Source of the DNA: Nocardioides marinus | GTDB taxonomy: Bacteria; Pseudomonadota; Alphaproteobacteria; Rhodobacterales; Rhodobacteraceae | Direction: 5' to 3' | DNA length: 64,000 bases | NCBI GenBank assembly: GCA_019801415.1 | Contig: JAHVJD010000003.1 | Span: forward strand, 310,001-374,000 | In this document: piece by piece, positions 16,322-24,410 of the stretch | Numbering within the stretch: the first letter of the stretch is position 1 | Layout: each line of letters starts with the position of its first letter | Notes under the pieces: model-generated | Seen by the model: the letters and a program-made list of their open reading frames with translations, nothing else | Databases searched by the model: none | What the model was told of the DNA's origin: nothing | Position numbers and translations under genes: made by a program

Positions 16322-17022
16322 CAGCCCGCCTCCTTGCCCGCAACCGCCGCGGACCAGAAGTCCGGGTCGGCGTAGGTCGTGGGGTCGCTGACCCCGGCAA
16401 GATGAAAGGCCTCGCGCCGCTCGACGCAGGTGCCGCAGCGCCCGCAATGCACCGCGCCGCCCTTGTAGCAGGACCAGGTTTCGGCGAAGGGCGTGCCGTG
16501 CTGCGCGCCCTGACGGACGATCTCGGCCTTGCTGTGTTCGACGAAGGGCGTATGCAGCCGCACCTCGGCATAGCCGTCCAGCGCCGCCTGCTGCATCGCG
16601 TCAAAAGCGCGGGTGAAGCCGGGGCGGCAGTCGGGATAGATGAAGTGGTCGCCGCCGTGCACGGCGGTTGCCACCGCCTCGTCGCCCTGGGCGGCGGCGA
16701 TGCCGAAGCCGATCGACAGCATGATCGCGTTGCGGTTGGGAACCACGGTGATGCGCATCGTGTCTTCGGCGTAGTGGCCGTCGGGGACGTCGATGTCATC
16801 GGTCAGCGCCGACCCCGAGAGGGCCGCGCCGATGCCGCGCATGTCGATCAGGTGGAATGGAACGCCCAGCCGCCTGGCTGCGGCTTCGGCGAAATCGATC
16901 TCCTTGCGGTGGCGCTGGCCATAGTCAAAGGAGACGAGCCGGGTGAGCTCATGCTCATCGGCGGTGATATGCGCGAGCGACACGGAATCGAGTCCGCCCG
17001 AGCAGATGACAAGTGTTTTCAT
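16321..17022 (-). CDS. queC: 7-cyano-7-deazaguanine synthase QueC
   Basis: 233 residues. ICSGGLDSVSL at residue 6-16 is the PP-loop ATP-binding motif; SFDYGQRHRKEID follows. Near the C-terminus CYKGGAVHCGRCGTCVERREAF gives the four zinc-binding cysteines. It turns CDG into preQ0. First gene of the queC-D-E-F operon. The upstream region (17023-17150) was inspected for a preQ1 riboswitch and none was recognised. Confidence 0.95.
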   Translation of the reverse strand: MKTLVICSGGLDSVSLAHITADEHELTRLVSFDYGQRHRKEIDFAEAAARRLGVPFHLIDMRGIGAALSGSALTDDIDVPDGHYAEDTMRITVVPNRNAIMLSIGFGIAAAQGDEAVATAVHGGDHFIYPDCRPGFTRAFDAMQQAALDGYAEVRLHTPFVEHSKAEIVRQGAQHGTPFAETWSCYKGGAVHCGRCGTCVERREAFHLAGVSDPTTYADPDFWSAAVAGKEAG

Positions 17023-17152
17023 TTTGGGGCCCTTGTTTTGATGTCCGGGTAGGCTGCGACCGGATGGGGCGGCTTACTGCAAAAAGGGTAAAGAATGCAA
17101 GTGGCATCGGCTGCCGGGGATGCGATGCTGGTCATGGACACTTGGGCAGTAT

Positions 17153-17229
17153 TGGCGACCCCGGCAGGATTCGAACCTGCAACCTGCCCCTTAGGAGGGG
17201 GCTGCTCTATCCAGTTGAGCCACGGGGCC
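17153..17229 (-). tRNA. tRNA-Arg (anticodon CCT), CCA encoded
   Basis: Read on the minus strand, the acceptor stem GGCCCCG pairs with CGGGGTC. The D arm is GCTC/GAGC, the anticodon stem GCCCC/GGGGC encloses loop CTCCTAA (anticodon CCT), and the T arm is GCAGG TTCGAAT CCTGC. Discriminator G is at 17156 and CCA at 17153-17155. It decodes AGG. Confidence 0.95.
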
Positions 17230-17357
17230 ACGCCTGGCACCGCGATAGCAAATCCCTATTGCGATCACAATGGTATGGACCGGTCGGCGCAGGCTTTTGC
17301 CCTCCCGGTTTCCATTGTGCAGCATATAGTGTCTGCGCTAACCTCGCGACAGCAGTA

Positions 17358-18401
17358 ATGATGAGGCTCAGCAACGTGACCACGGACAATAAGCGACCGC
17401 TCACCCTACGCGACGTATCCGAAGCAACCGGGGTCTCCGAAATGACGGTGAGTCGCGTGCTGCGCAACCGCGGCGACGTGTCGGAAAAAACCCGCACCAA
17501 GGTTCTGACCGCGGCCAAGGAGCTGGGCTATGTGCCCAACAAGATCGCCGGGGCGTTGGCCTCGAACCGGGTGAACCTTGTGGCGGTGATCATCCCGTCG
17601 CTGTCCAACATGGTGTTCCCCGAGGTGCTGACCGGCATCAACCAGGTGCTGGAAAATACCGAGCTGCAGCCGGTGGTCGGGGTCACCGACTACCAGCCCG
17701 AGAAGGAGGAAAAAGTCCTCTACGAGATGCTGTCCTGGCGTCCCTCCGGCGTGATCATCGCCGGGCTGGAACACACCGAGGCTGCGCGGGCGATGCTGAA
17801 CAGCTCCGGCATTCCGGTGGTCGAGATCATGGACACCGACGGCAAGCCGGTGGACGCGATGGTCGGTATCTCGCACCGCCGCGCGGGCCGCGAGATGGCC
17901 AAGGCGATCCTCAAAGCGGGCTATCGCCACATCGGCTTCATGGGCACCAAGATGCCACTGGACCACCGTGCCCGCAAACGCTTTGAAGGCTTCACCGAGG
18001 CGCTGGCCAAGGAAGGTGTCGAGATTGAGGACCGCGAGTTCTATTCCGGCGGCTCGGCGCTGGCCAAGGGACGGGAGATGACGGCGGCGATGCTTGAACG
18101 CTCGCCAGAACTGGATTTCCTGTATTATTCCAATGATATGATCGGTGCCGGTGGGATGCTGTACCTGCTGGAGCAGGGCATCGACGTGCCGGGGCAGATC
18201 GGTCTGGCCGGTTTCAACGGGGTGGAGTTGCTGCAAGGGCTGCCGCGCAAGCTGGCGACCATGGACGCCTGCCGACTGGAAATCGGGCGCAGGGCGGCGC
18301 AGATCATCGCCGATCAGCTGGCCGACCCGGAAGCGGAGATCGAGCGTCAGATCACCCTGTCGCCCACCATCACCTATGGTGACACGCTGAAGCGGCGCTG
18401 A
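17358..18401 (+). CDS. LacI-family transcriptional regulator
   Basis: 347 residues from ATG 17358; another ATG follows directly and a GTG lies at 17376. The LacI helix-turn-helix LTLRDVSEATGVSEMTVSRVLRN is followed by the hinge TAAKELGYVPNKIAGALAS and a periplasmic-binding-like sensor domain (VNLVAVIIPSLSNMVFPEV, and LAGFNGVELLQGLPRKLATM near the end). The style resembles GntR-type gluconate repressors. No sugar genes are adjacent: the next gene, ycaQ, overlaps its stop by one base, so the target is probably elsewhere. Confidence 0.9.
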   Translation: MMRLSNVTTDNKRPLTLRDVSEATGVSEMTVSRVLRNRGDVSEKTRTKVLTAAKELGYVPNKIAGALASNRVNLVAVIIPSLSNMVFPEVLTGINQVLENTELQPVVGVTDYQPEKEEKVLYEMLSWRPSGVIIAGLEHTEAARAMLNSSGIPVVEIMDTDGKPVDAMVGISHRRAGREMAKAILKAGYRHIGFMGTKMPLDHRARKRFEGFTEALAKEGVEIEDREFYSGGSALAKGREMTAAMLERSPELDFLYYSNDMIGAGGMLYLLEQGIDVPGQIGLAGFNGVELLQGLPRKLATMDACRLEIGRRAAQIIADQLADPEAEIERQITLSPTITYGDTLKRR

Positions 18402-19606
18402 TGGCGCTGCAGCGGCTGGACAACGCGGCGGCGCGGCGGCTCTTTCTGGACCGCCACGCGCTGCTTGAGCAGCCCGCAGGCCCCGCCAAGGGGGCCGATC
18501 TTCTGGCGCTGATCCAGCGGCTGGGGTTCGTGCAGCTGGACAGTATCAACACCGTGGCCCGCGCCCATGACATGATCCTCTATGCGCGTCGCCCGGCCTA
18601 CCGCGCCAAGCACCTGAAACACCTGTATGAACGCGACCGCGGCCTGTTCGAGCACTGGACCCATGACGCCGCGGTGATCCCGATGGCATTCTATCCGCAG
18701 TGGCATCTGCGGTTCCAGCGCGACACCGAAATGCTGCGCAAACGCTGGCGCAACTGGCGGCGTGACGGGTTCGAGGCGCGGTTCGACGCGGTGCTGCAGC
18801 ATGTGCGCGATCACGGGGCGGTCAGCTCTTCCGATGTTGGCAAGGACGAAAAGAAGGGCTCGGGCGGTTGGTGGGACTGGCATCCGTCCAAGACCGCGCT
18901 GGAATACCTGTGGCGCAGCGGCGCGCTGACGGTGGTGGGGCGCAGCGGGTTTCAGAAGCAATACGACCTGACGGAGCGGGTGATCGAAGAGCATCTGCGC
19001 CCCGGCACGCAGCCCGTTGACGCGGAGGCCACCGTGCATTGGCTGTGTTCCGCGGCGCTGAAGCGGCTGGGCTTTGCCACTTCGGGGGAGCTGGCGGCGT
19101 TCTGGGATACCGCCACGCCTGCCGAAGCCAAGGAATGGTGCGCCGAGCAGCTGCGGTTGGGCGAACTTGAGGAGGTCGAGGTCACGCAGGCGGACGGCAG
19201 GCTGCGCAAGGTCTTTGCCCGCCCCGGCACGGCAGAGGCCGCCGCGGAATTGGGCCCGCCGCCGGGACGGATGCGGGTGCTCAGCCCCTTTGATCCGGCG
19301 CTGCGCGACCGCAAGCGGGCAGAGCGGTTGTTCGGCTTTCACTACCGGATCGAGGTTTTTACCCCCGCCGAGAAACGCCAGTACGGATACTACGTCTTTC
19401 CGCTGCTGGAGGGAGCGCGGCTGGTGGGGCGCATCGACATGAAGGCCGACCGCGACGCTGGCGTGCTGCGGGTGACCGCCTTGTGGCCGGAGCGGGAGGT
19501 GAAATGGTCCCCCGCCCGCACCCGGCGGCTGGAGGCCGAGCTGGAGCGGGTGGCACGCTTTGCCGGGCTGGACAGCGTCAGCTTTGCCGATGGCTGGCTG
19601 CGCTGA
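18401..19606 (+). CDS. ycaQ: YcaQ-like winged-helix DNA glycosylase (HTH_42 family)
   Basis: 401 residues. GFVQLDSINTVARAHDMILYARR contains the Q-x-D catalytic element of the YcaQ/AlkX group, which removes interstrand-crosslinked or alkylated bases. Further family blocks are LFEHWTHDAAVIPM, RMRVLSPFDPALRDRKRAERLFGFHYRIE and YYVFPLLEGARLVGRIDMKADR. Length is normal for the family. It starts in the TGATG overlap with the LacI gene, so it is co-translated with it, an odd pairing of unclear meaning. Confidence 0.87.
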   Translation: MALQRLDNAAARRLFLDRHALLEQPAGPAKGADLLALIQRLGFVQLDSINTVARAHDMILYARRPAYRAKHLKHLYERDRGLFEHWTHDAAVIPMAFYPQWHLRFQRDTEMLRKRWRNWRRDGFEARFDAVLQHVRDHGAVSSSDVGKDEKKGSGGWWDWHPSKTALEYLWRSGALTVVGRSGFQKQYDLTERVIEEHLRPGTQPVDAEATVHWLCSAALKRLGFATSGELAAFWDTATPAEAKEWCAEQLRLGELEEVEVTQADGRLRKVFARPGTAEAAAELGPPPGRMRVLSPFDPALRDRKRAERLFGFHYRIEVFTPAEKRQYGYYVFPLLEGARLVGRIDMKADRDAGVLRVTALWPEREVKWSPARTRRLEAELERVARFAGLDSVSFADGWLR

Positions 19607-19609
19607 CGC

Positions 19610-20050
19610 TTATTCCGGGCGCAGCTGGGCCTCGATCACCGCGCGGTAGTCCTGCGGTGCGGGGCGGGTGGTGAAGGTCTCGGGCGCGATGAACACGCAG
19701 ACGAATTTCCCCTCGAAGCACAGCTTGCCGTCCTGGCGGGCGTTGACCCGGAAGGTCACCGATTTCTCGCCCATTGCCGCTGGCCAGACCTCGCAGGCCA
19801 GCCGGTGGCGCGGGGTCACCGGCGAGCGGAAATCAATGCTCATATGCACAAACGGCGTGCCGGTGCCACGGTCCAGCTCCATCTGGTACCAACCGTCGCC
19901 GTTGAGGTGGTGTTCCCACCAGGCGTCGATTGCCTCCAGCGCGAAGGCGGGCAGGCGGCCGGTGTAGGCAATCCGCGCCGGGTCGCAATCGCCCCATCCG
20001 ACGCGGATTTCATGCACAAAGCCTTTGGCCTCTCCGGTGTCACGTGTCAT
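19610..20050 (-). CDS. Hot-dog acyl-CoA thioesterase (4-hydroxybenzoyl-CoA thioesterase/YbgC type)
   Basis: 146 residues. IRVGWGDCDPARIAYTGRLPAFALEAIDAWWE is the family signature: the Asp of GDCDPA is the catalytic residue region. The gene lies 13 bases after the TRAP large permease on the same strand and converges on ycaQ with a 3-base gap. Hydrolysis of a CoA ester fits an importer for aromatic or other carboxylates, but the substrate is unknown. Confidence 0.83.
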   Translation of the reverse strand: MTRDTGEAKGFVHEIRVGWGDCDPARIAYTGRLPAFALEAIDAWWEHHLNGDGWYQMELDRGTGTPFVHMSIDFRSPVTPRHRLACEVWPAAMGEKSVTFRVNARQDGKLCFEGKFVCVFIAPETFTTRPAPQDYRAVIEAQLRPE

Positions 20051-20063
20051 CTGGCTTCCCCCC

Positions 20064-21569
20064 TTAGTGCATCAGCATCAGAGGCAGCAGCGTGATCACC
20101 GGGAAGGCGACCAGGATGACCACCCGGATCAGGTCCGAGGCGACAAAGAACATCACCGCCTTGTAGGTGTCGATCATGCGTGTCTGCCGGTCCATCGCGT
20201 TGATGATGAACAGGTTCATGCCCACCGGCGGGGTGATCAGGCCGACTTCGACGACGATCAGCACCAGGATACCGAACCAGATGGCGACATACTCCGCCTC
20301 GATCCGGTTCACCCGGCCTTCGGTGACGCGGATGCCCAGCTCCTTCATCTGCTCGCGGGTCAGTTCGGCGCCGCTGGCGATGGCGTCCTTGATCGACGCA
20401 AGCATCTCGGCTCCCATGCCCTCTGGCACGCCGGCCTTCAGCACCTCCATCGCCGCATCCGCCTGCATCGCGGGCAGCGACAGCAGATTGAAGTCCATGG
20501 CCGAGATCACCGGGAAGAAGATCGGGATGGTCAGCAGGATCATCGACAGGCTGTCCATCAGGCAGCCGAACAAGAGGTAGAAGGCGAGGATCATCGCCAG
20601 CACCATCCACGGGCTGAGCCCCATGCTAACGACGTAATCCGCCAGCTCCTGCGGCACTTTGGTCAGCGCCAGGAAGCCGTTGTAAAAGCCCGCGCCCAGC
20701 ACGATGAAGAAGATCATCGCGGTCGAGCGCGCGGTGACGAGGAAGCTGTCGGCGAGCGTTTCGCGGTTCAGCCCGCCATTGGTCCAAGCGATGAAACCTG
20801 TGCCGAAGGCACCCACGGCCGCGCCCTCGGTCGGGGTGAACCAGCCAAGGTAGATGCCGCCGACCACCAGGCCAAACACCAGCAGCACCGGCCAGACATG
20901 GAACAGCGCGGCAAAGCGCTCGCGCATCGGCACCGGCGGGCGGGTGCCCGCGCTTTCGGGGTACATGCGCACGTAAATCGAGATCGCGATCACATATCCC
21001 AATGCGGCCAGCAGGCCGGGGATGAAGGCCGACAGAAACAGCTTGGCGATGTTCTGCTCGGTCAGGATGGCATAGATCACCAGCACCACCGAGGGTGGGA
21101 TCAGGATGCCCAGTGTGCCGCCCGCCGCCAGCGTTGCGGTCGAAAAACCGCCGGCGTAGCCGTATTGCTTCAGCTCCGGCAGGGCGACGCGGCCCATGGT
21201 GGCGGCAGTCGCCAGGGACGAGCCGCAAATCGCGCCAAAGCCCGCGCAGGCGCCGATGGAGGCCATGGCGACCCCGCCCTTGCGGTGGCCCAGAAAGCCC
21301 TCCGCCGCCTTGAACAGCGCCGTGGACATGCCGCCCAACGTCGCGAAATGCCCCATCAAGAGGAACATCGGCACAATGGTCAGCGAATAGGACGAGAAGG
21401 TCGTGTAGGTTTCGCTTTTCAGCCGCCCGAAGGCGACCTGGGTGCCGTCGGTCACCAGGATCAGGCCGCCCAGGCCGACCAGGAACATCGACAGCCCGAT
21501 GGGCACCCGCAGAAAGATCAGAAGCATCAGAACCGGAAAGGAGGCGATGCCAATTTCAAGAGCCGTCAC
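20064..21569 (-). CDS. dctM: TRAP transporter large permease (DctM)
   Basis: 501 residues beginning with GTG (21567-21569) that overlaps the stop of the small permease. About 12 to 14 hydrophobic segments. The family blocks RVPIGLSMFLVGLGG, MGHFATLGGMSTALF, AAGGTLGILIPPSVVLVIY and LITPPVGMNLFIIN are clear. A hydrophilic insert of ~80 residues in the second half (SAMDFNLLSLPAMQADAAME to EGRVNRIEAEYV) makes it longer than the usual ~430 residues; such inserted forms occur in a subgroup of TRAP permeases. Confidence 0.93.
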   Translation of the reverse strand: MTALEIGIASFPVLMLLIFLRVPIGLSMFLVGLGGLILVTDGTQVAFGRLKSETYTTFSSYSLTIVPMFLLMGHFATLGGMSTALFKAAEGFLGHRKGGVAMASIGACAGFGAICGSSLATAATMGRVALPELKQYGYAGGFSTATLAAGGTLGILIPPSVVLVIYAILTEQNIAKLFLSAFIPGLLAALGYVIAISIYVRMYPESAGTRPPVPMRERFAALFHVWPVLLVFGLVVGGIYLGWFTPTEGAAVGAFGTGFIAWTNGGLNRETLADSFLVTARSTAMIFFIVLGAGFYNGFLALTKVPQELADYVVSMGLSPWMVLAMILAFYLLFGCLMDSLSMILLTIPIFFPVISAMDFNLLSLPAMQADAAMEVLKAGVPEGMGAEMLASIKDAIASGAELTREQMKELGIRVTEGRVNRIEAEYVAIWFGILVLIVVEVGLITPPVGMNLFIINAMDRQTRMIDTYKAVMFFVASDLIRVVILVAFPVITLLPLMLMH

Positions 21570-22147
21570 TGTTCGCCCTCCACGCCGTCCCAGACAAGGA
21601 TCCGGCCGGTAAAGAATTCAATTGTGCGCACCGTGGCCATGTAGAGGCCCACGATGGCGGCGACGACGGCCGCTACCATGCTGATGGCATAGGCCCACCA
21701 GATTGGAAATTCGAGCAGGAAGGACGTCTCGCCGTTGGCGTATTTGCTGGCAAGGCCTGCGCCCAGACGCCACGCGATCAGCACCAAAACCGCGGCAAAC
21801 AGGATCTCGGTCACCATGCGCAGAAATCGCTTCACGCCGCGTGGAAAGGCATTGGCGACCACATCCACCGAGGCATGGCCCGCAGTGATCTGGCACAGCG
21901 GCAGAAAGGCGAAGATGGCAAAGGCGACGCCGGCCTCGACCAGTTCGAAATCGCCGTTCACCGGGCCGACCCAGTTGCGCATCCAGTCCGAAAATCCAGG
22001 CGCGATCGCCGTCATCAGATCACCATGGAAAAAGCCGTTGAGCAGACGCCCGGCAATCGACACGCAGGTCAGGATGATAAGAAGAGCGAGGACCGCACCG
22101 CCCAGGTAGGCCATTGATCTGGCCAGCCATGTCATGAGCTTGTGCAT
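21566..22147 (-). CDS. dctQ: TRAP transporter small permease (DctQ)
   Basis: 193 residues from ATG 22147, with AAGG upstream; the frame extends to 22174 but without a ribosome site. Four hydrophobic segments with the DctQ pattern: VLALLIILTCVSIAGR, ELVEAGVAFAIFAFLPLCQITAGHASVDVVA and a basic FPRGVKRFLRM loop. It forms the membrane complex with DctM, driven by an ion gradient. Confidence 0.9.
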   Translation of the reverse strand: MHKLMTWLARSMAYLGGAVLALLIILTCVSIAGRLLNGFFHGDLMTAIAPGFSDWMRNWVGPVNGDFELVEAGVAFAIFAFLPLCQITAGHASVDVVANAFPRGVKRFLRMVTEILFAAVLVLIAWRLGAGLASKYANGETSFLLEFPIWWAYAISMVAAVVAAIVGLYMATVRTIEFFTGRILVWDGVEGEQ

Positions 22148-22228
22148 GGTTAAAGTGCCTTGTTTGATTTGCACCGGGCCGCTGGGTGTACCGCCTCGCA
22201 GCCCGGTGCAGATTTCAGTCAGGCCGCG

Positions 22229-23272
22229 TTACTGGTACTGCGGCGTGTATTTTTCGATCAGGGCAGTGGCCTCGTCAAGCAGCGCCTGGCCGTCGATGCC
22301 CTTCTCCGCCATGTCGGCAACCCATTTGTCATAGATCGGCTGGGCGCGCTCGCGCCACACGGCGGTCTGCTCTTCGTCCAGGGTGATGACGTTGTTGCCA
22401 TTGTCCAGCGCAAACTCGCGCGACGGGTCGTCGGCATCGGCCATGGTGCCGCCGGCAAAGACCGAGAACTCCAGCCCGGAGTTGTCGTCGATCACCTTCT
22501 GCAGATCTTCCGGCAGGCTTTCGTATTTGTCCTTGTTCATCGCCAGAACGAAGGTCAGCGTATACAGCGCCTTGCCGGTGAACTCGGTGTGGTTCTCCAC
22601 CAGCTCCGGCACCTTCAGGGCCGAGGTCACCTCCCACGGAATGGTGGTGCCGTCGATCACGCCTTTGGACAGGCCCTCGGGGATGGCCGGGACCGGCATG
22701 CCAACCGGGGTTGCGCCCAGCTCTTCCAGCAGCGCGTTGACCGACCGGCCGCCGCCGCGGATCTTCATGCCCACCAGGTCTTCGGGGGTTTCCACCGGAT
22801 CGGCCGAGTGGATCAGGCCGGGGCCGTGCACCCAGGTGGCCAGGATATGCACATCCTTGAACTCGGTGTCCTTCATGTGCTTTTCGAACATTTCCCAATA
22901 GGCGTGCGAAACGGCGCGCGCATTGGTCATCATGAAGGGCAGTTCAAACACCTCGGTCGAGGGATAGCGGCCAGGCGTGTAGCCAACCACGGTCCAGACG
23001 ATGTCGGCCACGCCGTCGATGGCCTGGTCCATCAGCTCCGGCGGCTTGCCGCCCAGCTGCATCGACGGGAACCGGTCGATCTTGATGCGCCCTTCCGAGT
23101 CCTCTTCGACCTTGTCGGCCCAGACATCCAGGATCAGCTTGGGCACGTTGGCCTGAGCTGGCAGAAACTGGTGAAGTTTGAGTGTTACTTCCTGTGCAAA
23201 GGCCGGTGCGGCCCCCATTGCTGCCAAGGCGACGGCAGCGGCCGCCCCCATGAACGTTCTGCGCGTGGTCAT
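22229..23272 (-). CDS. dctP: TRAP transporter substrate-binding protein (DctP)
   Basis: 347 residues from ATG 23272, preceded by GGGAGGA. A twin-arginine-like signal TTRRTFMGAAAAVALAAMGAAPAFAQ is present. VTLKLHQFLPAQANVPKLI, then LPFMMTNARAVSHAYWEM, and LVGMKIRGGGRSVNALLEELGATPVGMPV with the conserved Arg of the carboxylate-binding site mark the DctP family. It captures an organic acid in the periplasm for DctQM. The thioesterase two genes downstream hints at an aromatic or acyl carboxylate. Confidence 0.93.
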   Translation of the reverse strand: MTTRRTFMGAAAAVALAAMGAAPAFAQEVTLKLHQFLPAQANVPKLILDVWADKVEEDSEGRIKIDRFPSMQLGGKPPELMDQAIDGVADIVWTVVGYTPGRYPSTEVFELPFMMTNARAVSHAYWEMFEKHMKDTEFKDVHILATWVHGPGLIHSADPVETPEDLVGMKIRGGGRSVNALLEELGATPVGMPVPAIPEGLSKGVIDGTTIPWEVTSALKVPELVENHTEFTGKALYTLTFVLAMNKDKYESLPEDLQKVIDDNSGLEFSVFAGGTMADADDPSREFALDNGNNVITLDEEQTAVWRERAQPIYDKWVADMAEKGIDGQALLDEATALIEKYTPQYQ

Positions 23273-23825
23273 GTCAGTCCTCCCTTTGACCATTCAAGAC
23301 GGAGAGCTGCGCTGTAATTATGCTGCGCTTGCCCGCCCATTTGTTTTCATTTCTGTTGCCAGATCCCCCCAAACGGTTCGTTTAACGAACCTATCGTCCT
23401 CCTGCTATTGGGTGCGTTTGTAACTATCAACCGCGGATCCTGCATTTTCGAGTCATCAAATCCGGCTTTCCACCTAGGCGTGTAAGTCGGTCGATATGTT
23501 ACACAAATTTCTTGTGTCGCAAGTTATTGATACGTTTTTCATCATTGTCATGGCAACAACAATCCTATCCTTGCTGCCTGTGTTCTCGCCTGCAAGCCTC
23601 ATTTCCCACGTGTGCGGCATTGAACGGCTGACAGAGGGGCGGCAGGCTTCTGAAAACTATCTGGCGGCGACGGTCGTGTGTTGAAGGCCGCATTTGCGCA
23701 GCGCTGTCGCAGACCGCCCAATGCTTGGGCGCATTGCTCAAAACTTCAGCGGCGAGGGCGCGCGGTTGCCTTTCGGGCACGACGTGGCTTTACAGCTGTT
23801 GCCTGCGGTCGGAATGCTCTGCGGC
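23273..23825. other. Divergent intergenic region between dctP and nasT
   Basis: About 550 bases that should carry promoters for both directions. It contains a perfect 17-bp palindrome (23375-23391). A 62-codon frame at 23496-23684 with a hydrophobic stretch has no ribosome site and no recognised family. The nasT frame is open from 23694, but homologous proteins begin near 23826. No sigma-54 promoter match was found by eye. Confidence 0.5.
23375..23391. promoter_or_regulatory. Perfect 17-bp palindrome, candidate operator of the TRAP operon
   Basis: GGTTCGTT, one T, AACGAACC: perfect 8+1+8 arms about 100 bases upstream of dctP. The GTTCG/CGAAC core resembles IclR-family operators of aromatic catabolism (PcaU/PobR-like sites). 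No IclR gene lies in the window, so the regulator would be encoded elsewhere. Confidence 0.45.
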
Positions 23826-24410
23826 ATGCCGGATGCCCTGTCCATCATAGTGGTCGAAGCCGACCGTGAACGCGCCTTCATGATTGTGGACGGGCTGCGC
23901 GAGGCTGGCGATTTTGACATTTATGTTATCGCCGATCCCTCTGGCTTGGCGCGGCAGATCCAGCTGCGCGATCCGGACGTGGTGCTGATCGACATCGAAA
24001 ATCCCTCGCGCGATGTGCTGGAGGAGTTGGCGTTGGCCTCTGGCCCGCAGGAACGCCCGGTGGCGATGTTCGTGGACCGCAGCGCCGAGGGCCTGTCCTC
24101 GGCGGCGGTGGAGGCGGGGGTGTCGGCCTATGTCGTGGATGGGTTGCAGCCCGCGCGGCTGAAGCCGGTGCTGGACGCGGCCATTGCCCGCTTCCGTCTG
24201 TTCCAGCGCATGCGCACCGAACTGGCCGAGACCAAGCGCGCGCTGGAGGAACGCAAGGTGATCGACCGCGCCAAGGGCATGATCATGAAGGCCCGCGGCA
24301 TCGGCGAGGATGAGGCCTATGCGCTGCTGCGCAAGGCGGCGATGGACCAGAACAAGCGTGTTGCCGAAGTGGCGCAGGCGCTGGTGACCGCGGCGGGGCT
24401 GCTGTCATGA
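23826..24410 (+). CDS. nasT: NasT-type ANTAR response regulator (antiterminator for nitrate assimilation)
   Basis: 194 residues from ATG 23826, where LSIIVVEADRERAFMIVDGL begins the receiver-like domain. The C-terminal ~60 residues are an ANTAR RNA-binding domain: LEERKVIDRAKGMIMKARGIGEDEAYALLRKAAM. In the known NasS/NasT system, nitrate frees NasT from NasS, and NasT binds leader RNA to prevent termination. The stop overlaps the nasS start (ATGA at 24407-24410), and a fitting leader RNA lies at 25685-25792. Confidence 0.93.
   Translation: MPDALSIIVVEADRERAFMIVDGLREAGDFDIYVIADPSGLARQIQLRDPDVVLIDIENPSRDVLEELALASGPQERPVAMFVDRSAEGLSSAAVEAGVSAYVVDGLQPARLKPVLDAAIARFRLFQRMRTELAETKRALEERKVIDRAKGMIMKARGIGEDEAYALLRKAAMDQNKRVAEVAQALVTAAGLLS

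Noticed and set aside
17023-17150. Possible preQ1 riboswitch upstream of queC
   Set aside because: The conserved preQ1-I and preQ1-II sequence blocks could not be found by eye on the minus strand.
17153-17229. tRNA-Arg as an integration (att) site
   Set aside because: No integrase, phage gene or partial tRNA 3'-end repeat was seen on either side.
20025-21644. Plus-strand frame of 539 codons opposite dctM
   Set aside because: A shadow of the TRAP permease gene; rich in His, Gln and Asp with no hydrophobic or family pattern.
23496-23684. 62-codon plus-strand frame with a hydrophobic stretch before nasT
   Set aside because: No ribosome site, no recognised family, and it lies in a region expected to hold divergent promoters.
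23694-23825. 44-residue N-terminal extension of NasT
   Set aside because: The receiver-like domain begins at MPDALSIIVVEADRE; the extension has no domain character.
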